A stretch of DNA of 64,000 nucleotides from Candidatus Paracaedibacter symbiosus (GCF_000757605.1 NZ_JQAK01000005.1:1-64000), one strand, 5' to 3'; positions 54,397-63,801 are shown, counted from the stretch's first letter. The notes: generated from the sequence alone by a model not told the origin. Made by a program: numbers and translations.

Positions 54397-54753
54397 TTAA
54401 AGACACAAAATCATGCCACTGGGAGCGAGAGCTTCGCGAATGGCAGGGATTTTTTCGGGTTCAACCCACCAAGTCCAAAGCGTGTCAGAAATTTGTTTAA
54501 GTTGACCGCGTTCTGCAGAGGCCTGAACCCAATCCTGGAATCGGCTGCCGTTAACAATTCTGTCCAGATGCGCCTGACTGAGGACGTTAAAGGGATAGAT
54601 GTCACGGAGATCGCCGGTCTTGTAAGTTTCTTTAATGAGACAGCTCTGATACCATTTAAAAATCTGTTCTCTTTGTTTCCCATGATCTGAATCTTCATAA
54701 GCTAATTTTAATCCATGTGAATACCCAAGTGCGTACGGATCTGGCCCATATTT
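54397..54753 (-). pseudogene. Unrecognised gene, 3' part only, unlike its neighbours in composition
   Basis: A minus-strand frame of 118 codons with no start runs from a stop at 54754 to TAA at 54397. It encodes KYGPDPYALGYSHGLKLAYE, TGDLRDIYPFNVLSQAHLDR and SDTLWTWWVEPEKIPAIREA. The pattern is protein-like (Trp-rich, amphipathic), and a clean terminator follows. GC content is higher than the surroundings. I do not recognise the family; the 5' half is missing. Probably a remnant of acquired DNA. Confidence 0.5.
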
Positions 54754-54905
54754 TTATCCTTATAATTTTTTATAATTGTTTTTTAAAAATTAATATAAAG
54801 TGCTCGCTTATTAAATATAATAAAATTTGCCTTTATCCCATGTGAAATTGCCTAACAAAGAAAAAACGGGCGTATTGATTGGAGTACTCCACGTTGCATT
54901 TCGAA

Positions 54906-55025
54906 TTAATCAGACATTTCCATACGAGTTACACTCTTCACAAACTCAGGCACAGTAAGCTGGGATTCAGATAGTATTTCTTGTAAAGTCTGTTGTTGCT
55001 TTTTGGTAATCGAATATTTAGTCAT
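54906..55025 (-). CDS. Very small protein or gene fragment (39 residues)
   Basis: From ATG 55025 the frame reads MTKYSITKKQQQTLQEILSE and SQLTVPEFVKSVTRMEMSD, then TAA. It looks helix-turn-helix- or antitoxin-like at the N-terminus but is too short to classify. It sits 17 bp from the end of the next gene on the same strand. Confidence 0.4.
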   Translation of the reverse strand: MTKYSITKKQQQTLQEILSESQLTVPEFVKSVTRMEMSD

Positions 55026-55042
55026 ATAGGCGAGCTTCCATC

Positions 55043-57358
55043 CTAGCCTAATAGCTTTAAGTATATTTTTTTATCATGGATATTGTATGGCTTTTGATCA
55101 TATTTATCTTTGTAGTACTTAATAATATGGCTGAAAATTGGTTGTGCTTCTGACATTTCTAACCTACAAGAACTGTGGACCATTCCAAACCTGGTAAACT
55201 CCAACATGTATTGCCAACCACTCGCTCTTTTATTTGCTTTAAATGCCAACCTTGCTTTTTTAAGGCAGGCTTTACCAAAATTAGCTTTTACATATGGCAA
55301 ATATTCATTTGGCTTAAATTCCATCGTTATCCGATTTATAAATTGCTGGTCTGTTTCATCAATCTCTAGAGGGCTTTTGACAAAAGGATGAGCTACTTGA
55401 TATACCTCTTCAAAATTTTCTTTATCATTTTCCAGCATTTTAATTTTTCTTATGCATAATGGCAGGGAGTCAGGGAATCTAAGACATAAAATGTTAATCA
55501 CATTCGATGTAAAGCCTCTTGTTACGCCCTCTATTTTTGTGGAAAGTAATACCTGGGTAATAGCTGGATGAGTGTACCAGAAATCTAATTGTTCAACTAA
55601 GGCAGCTTTTACAATTGTATTAGACACCCTCTCAAAAACTCGATCTCTTGGCAGTGTTTCACTGGAAGGTTGACGCGTTGCTAGAGTATATCTAAGTTCA
55701 CTTAATACTCTAAAATCCCACCCAGTAGATGTATAATCAGGGCCTCCACCCGCCTTCTCCAAATTAGAAGGCATACCATAGTATTGCTCATGCGCCAACA
55801 CTCGAAAAACGCTATATATATGGGGAAAAGGAAGAGAAAATCCTTTTTCTTCAATAGAGCTTCGCAGTTCACTAAGGAGCTTGGGCCAAAGAATATTTTC
55901 ATGTAAAAATTTCCCGCATTTAGTACAAGTATCAAGCCAAGAGTACGCATCCACAATAATGCCTAGTAACTTAGGTTGTGTTCCTTCTAAAATATCTTTC
56001 TTATGCTCTTCTTTAATTTTGTCTAAGCTACGAATTAATAATTGTGGATTTGTTCTTATTAGTTTTACAAATACCCGCTCACTGTGGGAGCCATATCCCC
56101 CTATTGCATATTTTCTTATCCTTTCAGCAAAAGAAATATTAGGTCCATAGGCAGAGTCAGGGTTAGGGCATGTAAGCATATTTCCAAGTTTTTTAATTAG
56201 GCCCCAAAATTGCCGTGATGTTTCTAATTCTTTTAAAGAATCAGGGTTAGCGCTACTACTTATGTAGATTAAAAGATTTAGTATATCGGTTTTTTGGGTA
56301 TTATCTTCTAGTTTGCCTAGGGAGTTTTTTATTTGATCTAAAGCAGCGGAAATAAATAATTCTTTCTTATCTCTAAGAAATGCTTTAAAGGAGGCTTCCT
56401 TAAATCGTTTTTTATCTTGCTCCCCTTCTTCTTCAATAGCAGGTTTAGGAGGAGGCATCATTTCAAGCAATACCCTTACTGTGTCTTGACTAAGTTTAAA
56501 GAGAGAATCTAAATCATTTTTAAATAAAAAGCTTAAGAAACGACTTGTAAAATTTATAGTATTTTTTTGTTGTATAATATTATCTTTTGTATCTTTAATG
56601 TAAGGGCAGATGTCTGCAATTTTTTTAGCCACTTCAGCTAGGCGCCAAGGTTGAAAAACTTCCCATTCATCATTAACGATTCCATCATAAAGAGCGCAAG
56701 GGATATAGGCATCAGCTACATTATCTCCAGAATATATAGCCACCTTTGGGCCATCCTTATCTTTATAAATAAAGTTATAAAAATCCTCTATTTTTTGCTG
56801 GGTATCTGCCTTGCCATTGCCACTCATAAATACAATATCAGCACCCTTATCGTCCTTTAACATGCCTCCAGGAATAAGCTTTGGAATGCTATTATCATCC
56901 CATTGAATTACAAAGCTAATATGAGGAACATAAATATTGGATTTGTCGGGTGTAAAGCTTTTCTCATGTATATCAAAATCGTTTACATAACCGTTTAACA
57001 CCTTTAAAATAAGCCCCAGCTGGGATAAATATCCATAAATTTTTGAAGATAGTTTAAGGGGAGCGAGAGCTATGCTTTCACCTTGTCTAAGTAAGCCATA
57101 ACCAACTTTAAGTTTGTCTTCGTCTTTTACAAAACGGATATAAGACTTTGTATAATCTTTTTCCTGTTCTAACCTGTGCCTCTGTCTTCCTTTTTGTTCA
57201 GTATATGTGATAAAGCGTGGCAACCATTCTTCAGACGTATACTCCTTTGGGTCATTAATAAGGCACATCTTCTTAGAATCAGAAGATTTTGCCTCAAATG
57301 AAATTGAGCAATTAAATAGTGTTAAGGCTATTACTAAGCAAGAAGTTTTTAAAAACAT
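55043..57358 (-). CDS. Large secreted protein of unknown function
   Basis: A 771-residue protein with a signal peptide (FLKTSCLVIALTLFNCSISF). No known catalytic motif is visible. Residues 70-250 are mixed alpha/beta with KVAIYSGDNVADAYIPCALY and DIVFMSGNGKADTQ, which might be a serine-hydrolase or Rossmann-like region. Residues 250-771 are mostly helical and could form an HEAT/ARM-like scaffold. The size, export signal and absence of housekeeping similarity make it a candidate effector. Its low GC matches the genome. It is apparently monocistronic, with only the tiny frame at 54906 downstream. Confidence 0.65.
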   Translation of the reverse strand: MFLKTSCLVIALTLFNCSISFEAKSSDSKKMCLINDPKEYTSEEWLPRFITYTEQKGRQRHRLEQEKDYTKSYIRFVKDEDKLKVGYGLLRQGESIALAPLKLSSKIYGYLSQLGLILKVLNGYVNDFDIHEKSFTPDKSNIYVPHISFVIQWDDNSIPKLIPGGMLKDDKGADIVFMSGNGKADTQQKIEDFYNFIYKDKDGPKVAIYSGDNVADAYIPCALYDGIVNDEWEVFQPWRLAEVAKKIADICPYIKDTKDNIIQQKNTINFTSRFLSFLFKNDLDSLFKLSQDTVRVLLEMMPPPKPAIEEEGEQDKKRFKEASFKAFLRDKKELFISAALDQIKNSLGKLEDNTQKTDILNLLIYISSSANPDSLKELETSRQFWGLIKKLGNMLTCPNPDSAYGPNISFAERIRKYAIGGYGSHSERVFVKLIRTNPQLLIRSLDKIKEEHKKDILEGTQPKLLGIIVDAYSWLDTCTKCGKFLHENILWPKLLSELRSSIEEKGFSLPFPHIYSVFRVLAHEQYYGMPSNLEKAGGGPDYTSTGWDFRVLSELRYTLATRQPSSETLPRDRVFERVSNTIVKAALVEQLDFWYTHPAITQVLLSTKIEGVTRGFTSNVINILCLRFPDSLPLCIRKIKMLENDKENFEEVYQVAHPFVKSPLEIDETDQQFINRITMEFKPNEYLPYVKANFGKACLKKARLAFKANKRASGWQYMLEFTRFGMVHSSCRLEMSEAQPIFSHIIKYYKDKYDQKPYNIHDKKIYLKLLG

Positions 57359-57666
57359 ATGTTTTATCCATATTTATTTTTGAAAAAATATATAGTTTCG
57401 CTGCCGATTGTGATGGCCCAAATATTCTTAGCTAATTTCTTTTTACTAAAGCTTTATATGAAATTTACCTAGAGGAAAAACTTATTGTTTGTAACTTGCT
57501 TATGTTATCCCCTATTTAGCAAGCGAGCCCTAAGAATATGGGTAATTAATTGAAATTTAAAGGTTTTAATACGTATGTCATTTTTGGAGTAGAGTTGAGG
57601 TAAGCTCAAGAGTTAACATTAAAAAGGATGATGTTAATAAGCCACATACTATAAAGTATCTGTGTG

Positions 57667-57712
57667 GTGGTCCCCAATTATAGGACAGTTTAGCAGCAAA
57701 AATAAGCTATGA
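57667..57712 (+). repeat. IS3-type end, repeat of 28287-28333
   Basis: GGTGGTCCCCAATTATAGGA and the following TTTAGCAGCAAAAATAAGCT recur at the 3' end of the XRE gene near 28287-28333. This copy stands in a gene-free stretch (57359-57876) with no other content recognised. Confidence 0.55.
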
Positions 57713-57876
57713 GTAATGATAGCTTTGTATTTTAACAGCTTTGTTTCTGAGGCTTTTGAGTTAAATGTGGCCATGTAAATTTAAGAATGAGGTCAGTCTT
57801 TCTGCCGTGCCCTCCAGGTTTTGAATGGTCTCCTACTCTCATCTCCTATCCTGCTTGCTACGGCACACTCTCATCC

Positions 57877-58193
57877 ATACGCCAACTTCCATTAACTGGC
57901 TTCTTGCGCTTGCGTACCCTTTTATCAATGAGAGGAACAAATCGACGCACCCATCTTTGTAACGTTGAATGATCAAATGGGTGCCTCGAATCACCATCAT
58001 TTCTTCTAATTCTCGATAACTTAGGGAGAACCGACATTTCATATATACAAAAAGCATGATCACAGATGGAGACGAACAAAATCCTTTAAAGTAATGTAGC
58101 AGCGGCGGCGATATAATGAGCATCTAAAATTTATTCTTTTTGCAATGAATCTTGAACTCATTTCACCTTGTTTTCAACAGATGCGACAGAACC
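57877..58193 (-). mobile_element. IS6-family element, 5' part only, frameshifted
   Basis: The end GGTTCTGTCGCATC (minus strand, 58193-58180) is the same as that of the complete copy at 60477-61312. The transposase start (LLHYFKGFCSSPSVIMLFVY, then MKCRFSLSYRELEEMM) is frameshifted near 57985 and breaks off at GSWRMDE. It is inactive. Confidence 0.8.
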
Positions 58194-58204
58194 GATAATA
58201 CTAC

Positions 58205-59293
58205 TTATCCAACTACTTTAAAGAAATTTAAGCCTTCTTGGTTTAATAAATTTAACAAACCATCTTCCCCTAATAAGTGAGCACAACCCACAATTATAAG
58301 GATAGAAGAGTCGCCATTGTTTTTAATAATATCTTTTATTTTAGGTAACCATATTTTGTTGCGTTTAGTAGTGTCTTCTCGAATGTACTCTTTGAGGTAT
58401 TCCTCATCTCCATTTAAATAAGCTTCATTTATTGCTTTTCCCATCAGTTGCTTTACAAGTTGCTGTCTGTTTATATTTTTTTTATGTATTTTTTTTGCTA
58501 ATTCGGCTTCTTCATCTGCTGATGAAGGGTATAAATTTAGCAACTTTTGAATATTGTGTTTAAGTTGGTTGGTACTTACTTCAAATTTTTCTCTTGCTAG
58601 TTGATCTAGTTTTCCTGAAGTCTCCAATCTAGTATGTCCATCTTCTAAGCCATAAGTTTTTTTAAAATGTAAGCAATTAATATAAGAGTCTATCGTTTGA
58701 TGACTATTACTATATTGTTCGCTATTTCTACCTGCAGAGATGTTTGAAAACCCAGTTAGTGAAAATTTTTCCAAAAGCTCTTGTCTTCTAATCTCAATAT
58801 TGCTTTTAATACAATCATTCAATATTGAGGGAGGAACTCCTTTTACTTCCAAACCCCAGGCATTTTTAAGATCTAAACTAAATTTTTTTAAAAGAATGCT
58901 ATGATGCTCAGGGGTTAAGTTATCATCAGGCCAATTAGGAGGAATTGAATCAAGGTAACCCTTTTGCTGCAGCGTTTCTAAGGTTACATCTGCAAAGTCA
59001 AATAGCTCAGGAAAGTCCCACGACCTTAAATTAAAAACTTCTTTTACAAGAATACTTGCCTTTTTCATTAGTTCTTTTATTGAATCATCGATACAAGAAT
59101 GAGGCAAAGTATGCAAAGTTCCAAACAAATACACTACTGGGGCCTCAAGATCATTAGCACCCTCTAATTGATAGAAAAATAAACTTTTTACAGCTGGTTC
59201 TGTGCCTTCCTTAATAGTATCATCTTCTGCAGCTTGAGGAGCAACGCCTAGTGCAATGATAAAATAAAAAAAGCAAGCAAATATTTTTAACAT
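58205..59293 (-). CDS. Secreted TraB/GumN-family protein
   Basis: A 362-residue protein with a signal peptide (IFACFFYFIIALGVAPQAA). It has the family signatures VVYLFGTLHTLPHSC (GxxH near residue 60), a conserved Glu in VKEVF, RNKIWLPKIKDIIKNNGDSS near residue 310 and IIVGCAHLLGEDGLLNLLNQ at the C-terminus. The family is related to TIKI metalloproteases, with His and Glu as probable metal ligands. It would act outside the cytoplasm. ATG 59293 follows AAGGAAAATATAT. It is monocistronic. Confidence 0.8.
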   Translation of the reverse strand: MLKIFACFFYFIIALGVAPQAAEDDTIKEGTEPAVKSLFFYQLEGANDLEAPVVYLFGTLHTLPHSCIDDSIKELMKKASILVKEVFNLRSWDFPELFDFADVTLETLQQKGYLDSIPPNWPDDNLTPEHHSILLKKFSLDLKNAWGLEVKGVPPSILNDCIKSNIEIRRQELLEKFSLTGFSNISAGRNSEQYSNSHQTIDSYINCLHFKKTYGLEDGHTRLETSGKLDQLAREKFEVSTNQLKHNIQKLLNLYPSSADEEAELAKKIHKKNINRQQLVKQLMGKAINEAYLNGDEEYLKEYIREDTTKRNKIWLPKIKDIIKNNGDSSILIIVGCAHLLGEDGLLNLLNQEGLNFFKVVG

Positions 59294-59391
59294 ATATATT
59301 TTCCTTTAATTTTAATAAGACAAAAGATATTAGAGAATTTTGCAACAGGAATAACTTCTTCATTTTCCTTTCTAATTTTTTACTTATTTCG

Positions 59392-59438
59392 GAGACCATT
59401 CAAAAGTTGGAGCTGCGACACGAGGTCTTTGTTGAGAG
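59392..59438 (+). repeat. 47-bp dispersed repeat, GAGACCATTCAAAAG type
   Basis: About 94% identical to 1041-1087 and related to 17262-17308 (inverse). A short piece also occurs at 8118-8142 and 57817-57833. It is fused here directly to an IS3 fragment. Confidence 0.65.
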
Positions 59439-59442
59439 GGTG

Positions 59443-59755
59443 CTGTCAAGGGATATTGATCAGCATGAGGGGCAAAGGGCGCAGCAACGATAATGCCAAC
59501 ATTGAGCGGTTATGGCGCACATTAAAGTATGAATGGACACTGCTCAATGGCTATAGAGGTGTGGCAGATTACAAAAAGCTATTACCCAAGTTTGTAGCGT
59601 GGCCTAATCACACTAGGCCACATCAAGCACTAAACTATCAAACGCCTGCTGAGGTGTTGGTTAGTAGGCCTGGTGGATATGAGGAAAACCCTGACGACTT
59701 TCCTACAATATCCACGAGACCCAACAGCATTTGTAACCAGGAAAGGCTCTCTTAA
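59443..59755 (+). pseudogene. IS3-family OrfB C-terminal fragment
   Basis: The frame reads ISMRGKGRSNDNANIERLWR, LKYEWTLLNGYRGVADYKKL and NHTRPHQALNYQTPAEVLV, the DDE-glutamate end of an IS3 (IS150-like) transposase. The upstream two thirds are missing. Confidence 0.8.
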
Positions 59756-59780
59756 TTTTGGACTTTTTTTGATATGATCC

Positions 59781-60220
59781 ATGGGTGCACTTCCCCTTTT
59801 CTCAAGGCAGGTTGTGGGACTCAGTATGGGGCAAAGACAAACAAAGGATCTTGTCATAAATGCGTTAAGGCAAGCCATTCTTCATAGAGGCATCCTTCAA
59901 GCTTTAGTGCATCATTCAGATCGAGGAAGTCAATATGCCAGTCATGAATTTCAGGCTCTCCTGCAAGATTATGGGATCACACCAAGCATGAGTGGGACAG
60001 GCAATTTTATGACAACTCTGTCATGAAGAGCTTCTTTGCAATGCTTAAAGGAGAATGTACGTTCTTTGAAAATTACGAAGATCGAGAACAATCAAAAAAT
60101 AGTATTTTTGATTATTGTTTTATTTTCTATAATCAAAAAAGAATTCATTCGACTCTCGAGTATCTCTGCCCAAAGGAGTTTGAAAGAAGAGCGCTCTCAT
60201 TGGAAGATTCTGTCCATTAA
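59781..60220 (+). pseudogene. IS3-family OrfB C-terminal fragment, second type
   Basis: The reading VVGLSMGQRQTKDLVINALR, HHSDRGSQYASHEFQALLQD and SMSGTGN then a 1-base deletion near 60012 and DNSVMKSFFAMLKGECTFFE, FYNQKRIHSTLEYLCPKEFE is the DDE domain of another IS3 subgroup. It is inactive. Confidence 0.8.
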
Positions 60221-60221
60221 C

Positions 60222-60476
60222 GCGGGCCAAGTCCAGTCTTCTCAAACACCTCTTCCTGACCATATTTCCGCCCGTTGGCAGGATATTCCTCGACTTATGG
60301 AAGGATGGTTAAAAGCTTATAATATTCTCCATAAGGACAAAGAGATTAACGCGGTCATACTCGCTGCGGCTATAGCTTTTGGTTTTGTATTTATTCATCT
60401 TTTTGTTGATGGAAATGGACGAATACATCGATATCTTATTCATCATGTATTAGCTGATCTTGATTTTACTCCTAAA
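60222..60476 (+). pseudogene. Fic/DOC-family protein, internal fragment
   Basis: The frame encodes PLPDHISARWQDIPRLMEGW, LAAAIAFGFVFIHLFVDGNG and RIHRYLIHHVLADLDFTPKG. The Fic active-site motif HxFxDGNGRxxR is complete. Fic enzymes transfer AMP or other nucleotides to target proteins. The fragment has no start, is fused to IS3 DNA on the left and is cut by the IS6 copy at 60477. Confidence 0.8.
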
Positions 60477-61312
60477 GGTTCTGTCGCATCTGTGAGATAA
60501 GATTATGGATTAGACCAATACGGACTGATTCCGGACAAATTAAGCCATCAGATTTAAAAAATTATGGAAAGAGGAGTTGGAAGCATTTTGACCGATAATT
60601 TGTCCTTTTTGAATCATACGAATATTTTCTATCCCAGTAATCGTTACCTTGGCTGAATGAAAGTTCTTAAACCCGAGAGTTGGCCTTGTGCGCTTTTTGA
60701 TAAAGCGATGATCTTGCTCGACAATGTTATTAAGATACTTAATTTGCCGGATTTCAATTTCATCTTCTTTAAGGACATCCTTGTTAAAACTGTCAAGCGC
60801 TGCTTTATTACTGCCACTTTTATCAACAGTGACTTTGTCAGGATGTCCACTTTCCTTAAAGGCTTTTCTAAAAAAAGCCTTTGCTGCAATGGCATCTCTC
60901 CTGGCCCGAAGCAGAAAATCAATGGTGTTACCTTCTTTGTCTACAGCTCTATAAAGATAGACCCATTTGCCATTTAACTTAATATAGGTCTCGTCCATTC
61001 TCCAACTTCCCTTAACTGGTTTCTTATGTTGACGAACCCTCTTGTCAATGAGAGGAACAAAGCGTTTCACCCATCTTTGTAACGTTGAAAGGTCAATTTC
61101 GGTGCCTCGGACCATCATCATCTCTTCTAATTCACGGTAGCTGAGTGAAAAACGGCATTTCATATAAACAAACAGCATAATAACCTCAGCTGAGGAACAA
61201 AATCCTTTAAAATGGGGAAGTAATTTCGTTGATATTGTAAGCATTGAATAAACCTCTTATTGCCTACAATTTACCCCTAACTAACTTGACACACAATAGA
61301 TGCGACAGAACC
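60477..61312 (-). mobile_element. Complete IS6-family insertion sequence
   Basis: The 836-bp unit has 15-bp inverted ends, GGTTCTGTCGCATCT at 60477 and its complement ending at 61312, and an intact transposase. The flanks do not share an 8-bp duplication, so neighbouring DNA was probably deleted after insertion. Confidence 0.88.
60540..61244 (-). CDS. IS6-family DDE transposase
   Basis: A 234-residue protein of normal length, with an N-terminal helix-turn-helix (YRELEEMMMVRGTEIDLSTL), and DDE residues in GSWRMDETYIKLNGKWVYLY, KVTVDKSGSNK and NNIVEQDHRFIKKR. No disruption is seen, so it is probably active. Confidence 0.93.
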   Translation of the reverse strand: MLTISTKLLPHFKGFCSSAEVIMLFVYMKCRFSLSYRELEEMMMVRGTEIDLSTLQRWVKRFVPLIDKRVRQHKKPVKGSWRMDETYIKLNGKWVYLYRAVDKEGNTIDFLLRARRDAIAAKAFFRKAFKESGHPDKVTVDKSGSNKAALDSFNKDVLKEDEIEIRQIKYLNNIVEQDHRFIKKRTRPTLGFKNFHSAKVTITGIENIRMIQKGQIIGQNASNSSFHNFLNLMA

Positions 61313-61321
61313 CGGTTTTTG

Positions 61322-61838
61322 TTGTCCTTATTTACTTTCGTCCGCATTAATTAAGAATCTCATTTTAAATGTAGCAGCAGTTAACTTGACGGCGCCTTTG
61401 TAGGGATTCTTGAGTGAATTGACAAGCGGTGCGAATTAATCTGTTTAACTCGTCTTCATCAGGATGATCACCTATGATAGAAAAATCTATATCTTGTGAG
61501 AATCGATTATAGCTTTTAAAATAGCATTTTCGAAGACATGCACCTCCTTTAAATACCAAATATGGACGAAGCTCTTGTGTTTTTGAAAAGCCATATAACA
61601 ACCAAGATATAGCATAATCCTGTTCTATTAAAGCCCTGTCAATAAAGGCTTTTTCTTGCTGCTCTTCAATTAATTTACTAATTAACATTGGTTAATAGGC
61701 TTACTAAATATCTTCCTTATTTTTAATTATACCAGAGCAATTATCACTTTTCTTTTAATTTTAAAAATATGTATTAAAGATGCTGTTACATTTAAAATGA
61801 GATTCTTAATTAATGCGGACGAAAGTAAACAAGGACAG
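61322..61838. repeat. 58-bp inverted repeat flanking an AbiEii toxin fragment
   Basis: Bases 61322-61379 and 61781-61838 are inverted copies with three mismatches (core TTAATTAATGCGGACGAAAG in one orientation). Between them lie an IS6 end (61381-61398) and the toxin fragment. Confidence 0.75.
61399..61688 (-). pseudogene. AbiEii-type nucleotidyltransferase toxin, N-terminal fragment
   Basis: From ATG 61688 the reading has LRPYLVFKGGACLRKCYFKS and YNRFSQDIDFSIIGDHP, the GG(T/A)xLxK and SxDxDF motifs of the AbiEii/AbiGii nucleotidyltransferase family, which pairs with an AbiEi antitoxin in abortive infection. After about 95 residues it runs into an IS6 end (GTTAACTTGACGGCGCC on the plus strand), and the frame closes at 61365. 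No antitoxin gene is near. It is not functional. Confidence 0.8.
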
Positions 61839-62072
61839 CAAAAACCGTCATCAAAGGGGTTGCGTCAAGAACCCCCGATAAGTCGCCTTTCAGTTTTCAG
61901 AGCAGGGTTTTCTGGGGAAAATCTTGAAATTTCTCTATTCTGGCCTAGTGTAATGGAATGGACCCGCCCACTTTAAAAAAGGCTTAAAATAAGCCAGAAT
62001 GACAAGACTTAACAAGCGGTAAACTGGCTCTGGTGCAGAAATAATTTTTTAGACGTATTTTTAAAAACACTT
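61839..62072. other. Gene-free stretch, nothing recognised
   Basis: No coding frame. TGGACCCGCCCACTTTAAAA near 61963 resembles an IS3-type end but has no partner in the window. Confidence 0.3.
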
Positions 62073-62222
62073 ATGCAGAAAGGTACGCTCTGGGCAAGCA
62101 GTGGTGCATGGGCATCGTCCTATAATTATGTCCGCGTTAAAGACTGGACTTTTACCCTGCCTAACAAAGCCCCTAGAATGCCCCCTATAGATCGTGGTTT
62201 AATTAGGCTTATGAGAGTATAA
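62073..62222 (+). pseudogene. Short coding relic, family not recognised
   Basis: An ATG at 62073 reads MQKGTLWASSGAWASSYNYV, RVKDWTFTLPNKAPRMPPID and RGLIRLMRV, then TAA (49 residues). It looks like the end of a larger basic protein, perhaps from a mobile element. There is no ribosome site. Confidence 0.35.
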
Positions 62223-62239
62223 AATGTGTTTAATTGTCA

Positions 62240-63322
62240 TCAACTTATACTCTTTTTTACAGACGCCATAGAACCAATATTTCCTTGATCCGTATGAGCT
62301 CGTCGTCTATTAGGACTTGGATGGGTAATGCAAATTTTAGAAAGAGAGTCTTGTTCGTCCCCTCCTGACTTCATAATTTCTTGTTTCTTCTTGGCATCAT
62401 TTAATTTGGTCTCAAACAATGCAAGCTGATGAATCGTTAAGCTTCCAGTCCCAGTCACCCAGTAGATCTCTAAACCTATTGTTGTTAACAAATTTCCCAT
62501 ATTTTGAATATGGCTTGCCACCATCATAGGGTCTTGTTTCCTCAAAGAATGTTTGCCTTGGAGGTAACTCATCCCTTTAACATACATTGTTTCAAGTTCA
62601 TCTAAATCCCCTTTAAGAACGTAAACATATTTTTCATCAGCTTGCTTAATTGTACCGGTCTTTTTATGTTCTTCTATTGTTTTTTTAACCATATTAAAGT
62701 ATTTTATTCTATCTTCCCAATCCTTCTCAATATTTTCTGGATTAAGTGTATGCTGTTTGGTTAATGTTATATTAACACTTGGAGAGCTTAACTCAAAATT
62801 CTGCGAGGTTTTAGAGCGACTGCCTTTCTCTCTCTTTTTGCTCTTTAGCCCTTCTTCTTTAGGCAATTCTTCTAAAGATTTGGACATATTTATATTATTT
62901 TTTAGCAATCTATTGTATAGATTACGGGGAGACTTAGGAGAAGTTGAAGAGATGATTATAGAGGAGCTTGTACTGGAAAGTTTCTTAGGTTCCTGAGAAA
63001 TTATTGGTAATTGCTCTCTAGATTTATTGCGCTGAAAAAATCTTTTTATTTTACTGACATGACCTGTGGAGGTGATTTTTCTTTGTTCCTCTTGTGTATG
63101 GCCAAGGTTACCTAAGGGCAGAATTTTGGTACTTGAGTCATTACTGAATTCTTCAAACATCTTAATTTTTTCTTTTACGGATCTAGTATCTCGTAAAGAG
63201 ATAGAAGGTGTAAGGATGGAAGGCTTACTTGGTATTTGCTCTTTATCAAAGTCCGATGAATAGACAGGAGTTGATACCTCGGCAATCAATAATACAGTAG
63301 TAAGCAGAAGAAATTTTTTCAT
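62240..63322 (-). CDS. Secreted Ser/Lys-rich protein of unknown function
   Basis: A 360-residue protein with a signal peptide (KKFLLLTTVLLIAEVSTPVY). Residues 25-185 are disordered and rich in Ser, Lys and Pro (LSSTSSSIIISSTSPKSPRN). Residues 195-330 are helical (DWEDRIKYFNMVKKTIEEHK, HIQNMGNLLTTIGLEIYWVT). The C-terminus is again disordered with PSPNRRRAHTDQ, a possible phosphorylation-type basic motif. No known domain. Such an architecture fits a translocated effector, but that rests only on the signal peptide and the composition. Confidence 0.65.
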   Translation of the reverse strand: MKKFLLLTTVLLIAEVSTPVYSSDFDKEQIPSKPSILTPSISLRDTRSVKEKIKMFEEFSNDSSTKILPLGNLGHTQEEQRKITSTGHVSKIKRFFQRNKSREQLPIISQEPKKLSSTSSSIIISSTSPKSPRNLYNRLLKNNINMSKSLEELPKEEGLKSKKREKGSRSKTSQNFELSSPSVNITLTKQHTLNPENIEKDWEDRIKYFNMVKKTIEEHKKTGTIKQADEKYVYVLKGDLDELETMYVKGMSYLQGKHSLRKQDPMMVASHIQNMGNLLTTIGLEIYWVTGTGSLTIHQLALFETKLNDAKKKQEIMKSGGDEQDSLSKICITHPSPNRRRAHTDQGNIGSMASVKKSIS

Positions 63323-63617
63323 AACAAAACTCTTAAAATGAATTGACTGGCCAACTTATACCAATCTGCCTGCCTCAAAAAGGCAGAATCAAAACTATCA
63401 AAAAATTCAGCATTTTTATCCATCAAAATAGGAAGATTGTAGCGTACTAGATTAAAATCTCATAGGATATTCTATATGCTACAATGCTGAAAAGAATATA
63501 TTATTCTTATTATTTCTTTTAACTTTAACATCTTTAAGTTCTTGATACCAGTCCTGATTTAAATAAAATCAGCTCGCCATGGAGAGTCGCTCTAAGTAAT
63601 GGGAGCTGCTTATCCGA

Positions 63618-63690
63618 GTGTGCCTGGCATGAATAGAAGCTTGGAGGCGAAAGTCCTCTACCCATCCTGATGGAAGAGAAGGGTTAGTAT
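63618..63690 (+). mobile_element. 5' end of a group II intron (relic)
   Basis: GTGTGCCTGGCATGAATAGA followed by GGAGGCGAAAGTCCTCTACC resembles the conserved 5' start of bacterial group II introns (GUGUGCC...GGAGGxGAAAGUCCxxUAC). No reverse transcriptase or domain V follows in the window, so only the start remains. The remaining gene-free bases 63323-63617 show nothing else. Confidence 0.5.
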
Positions 63691-63801
63691 AACACTTACC
63701 GTGCTAGGTTTTTGCGTATATGTTGAAAATACTTTGATTTTTATTGAGATAGACCATGTTAATCGTAGGTAGGGAAACAACAGGGCATAAGCAAGGCTGA
63801 A

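Noticed and set aside
54315-54690. Plus-strand frames in the GC-richer block
   Set aside because: The minus-strand reading is more protein-like and ends before a proper terminator; the plus frames are its shadows.
55170-55200. GACCATTCCAAACCTGG, like the GAGACCAT transposon ends
   Set aside because: It lies inside the intact 771-residue coding sequence and the match is short, so chance is likelier.
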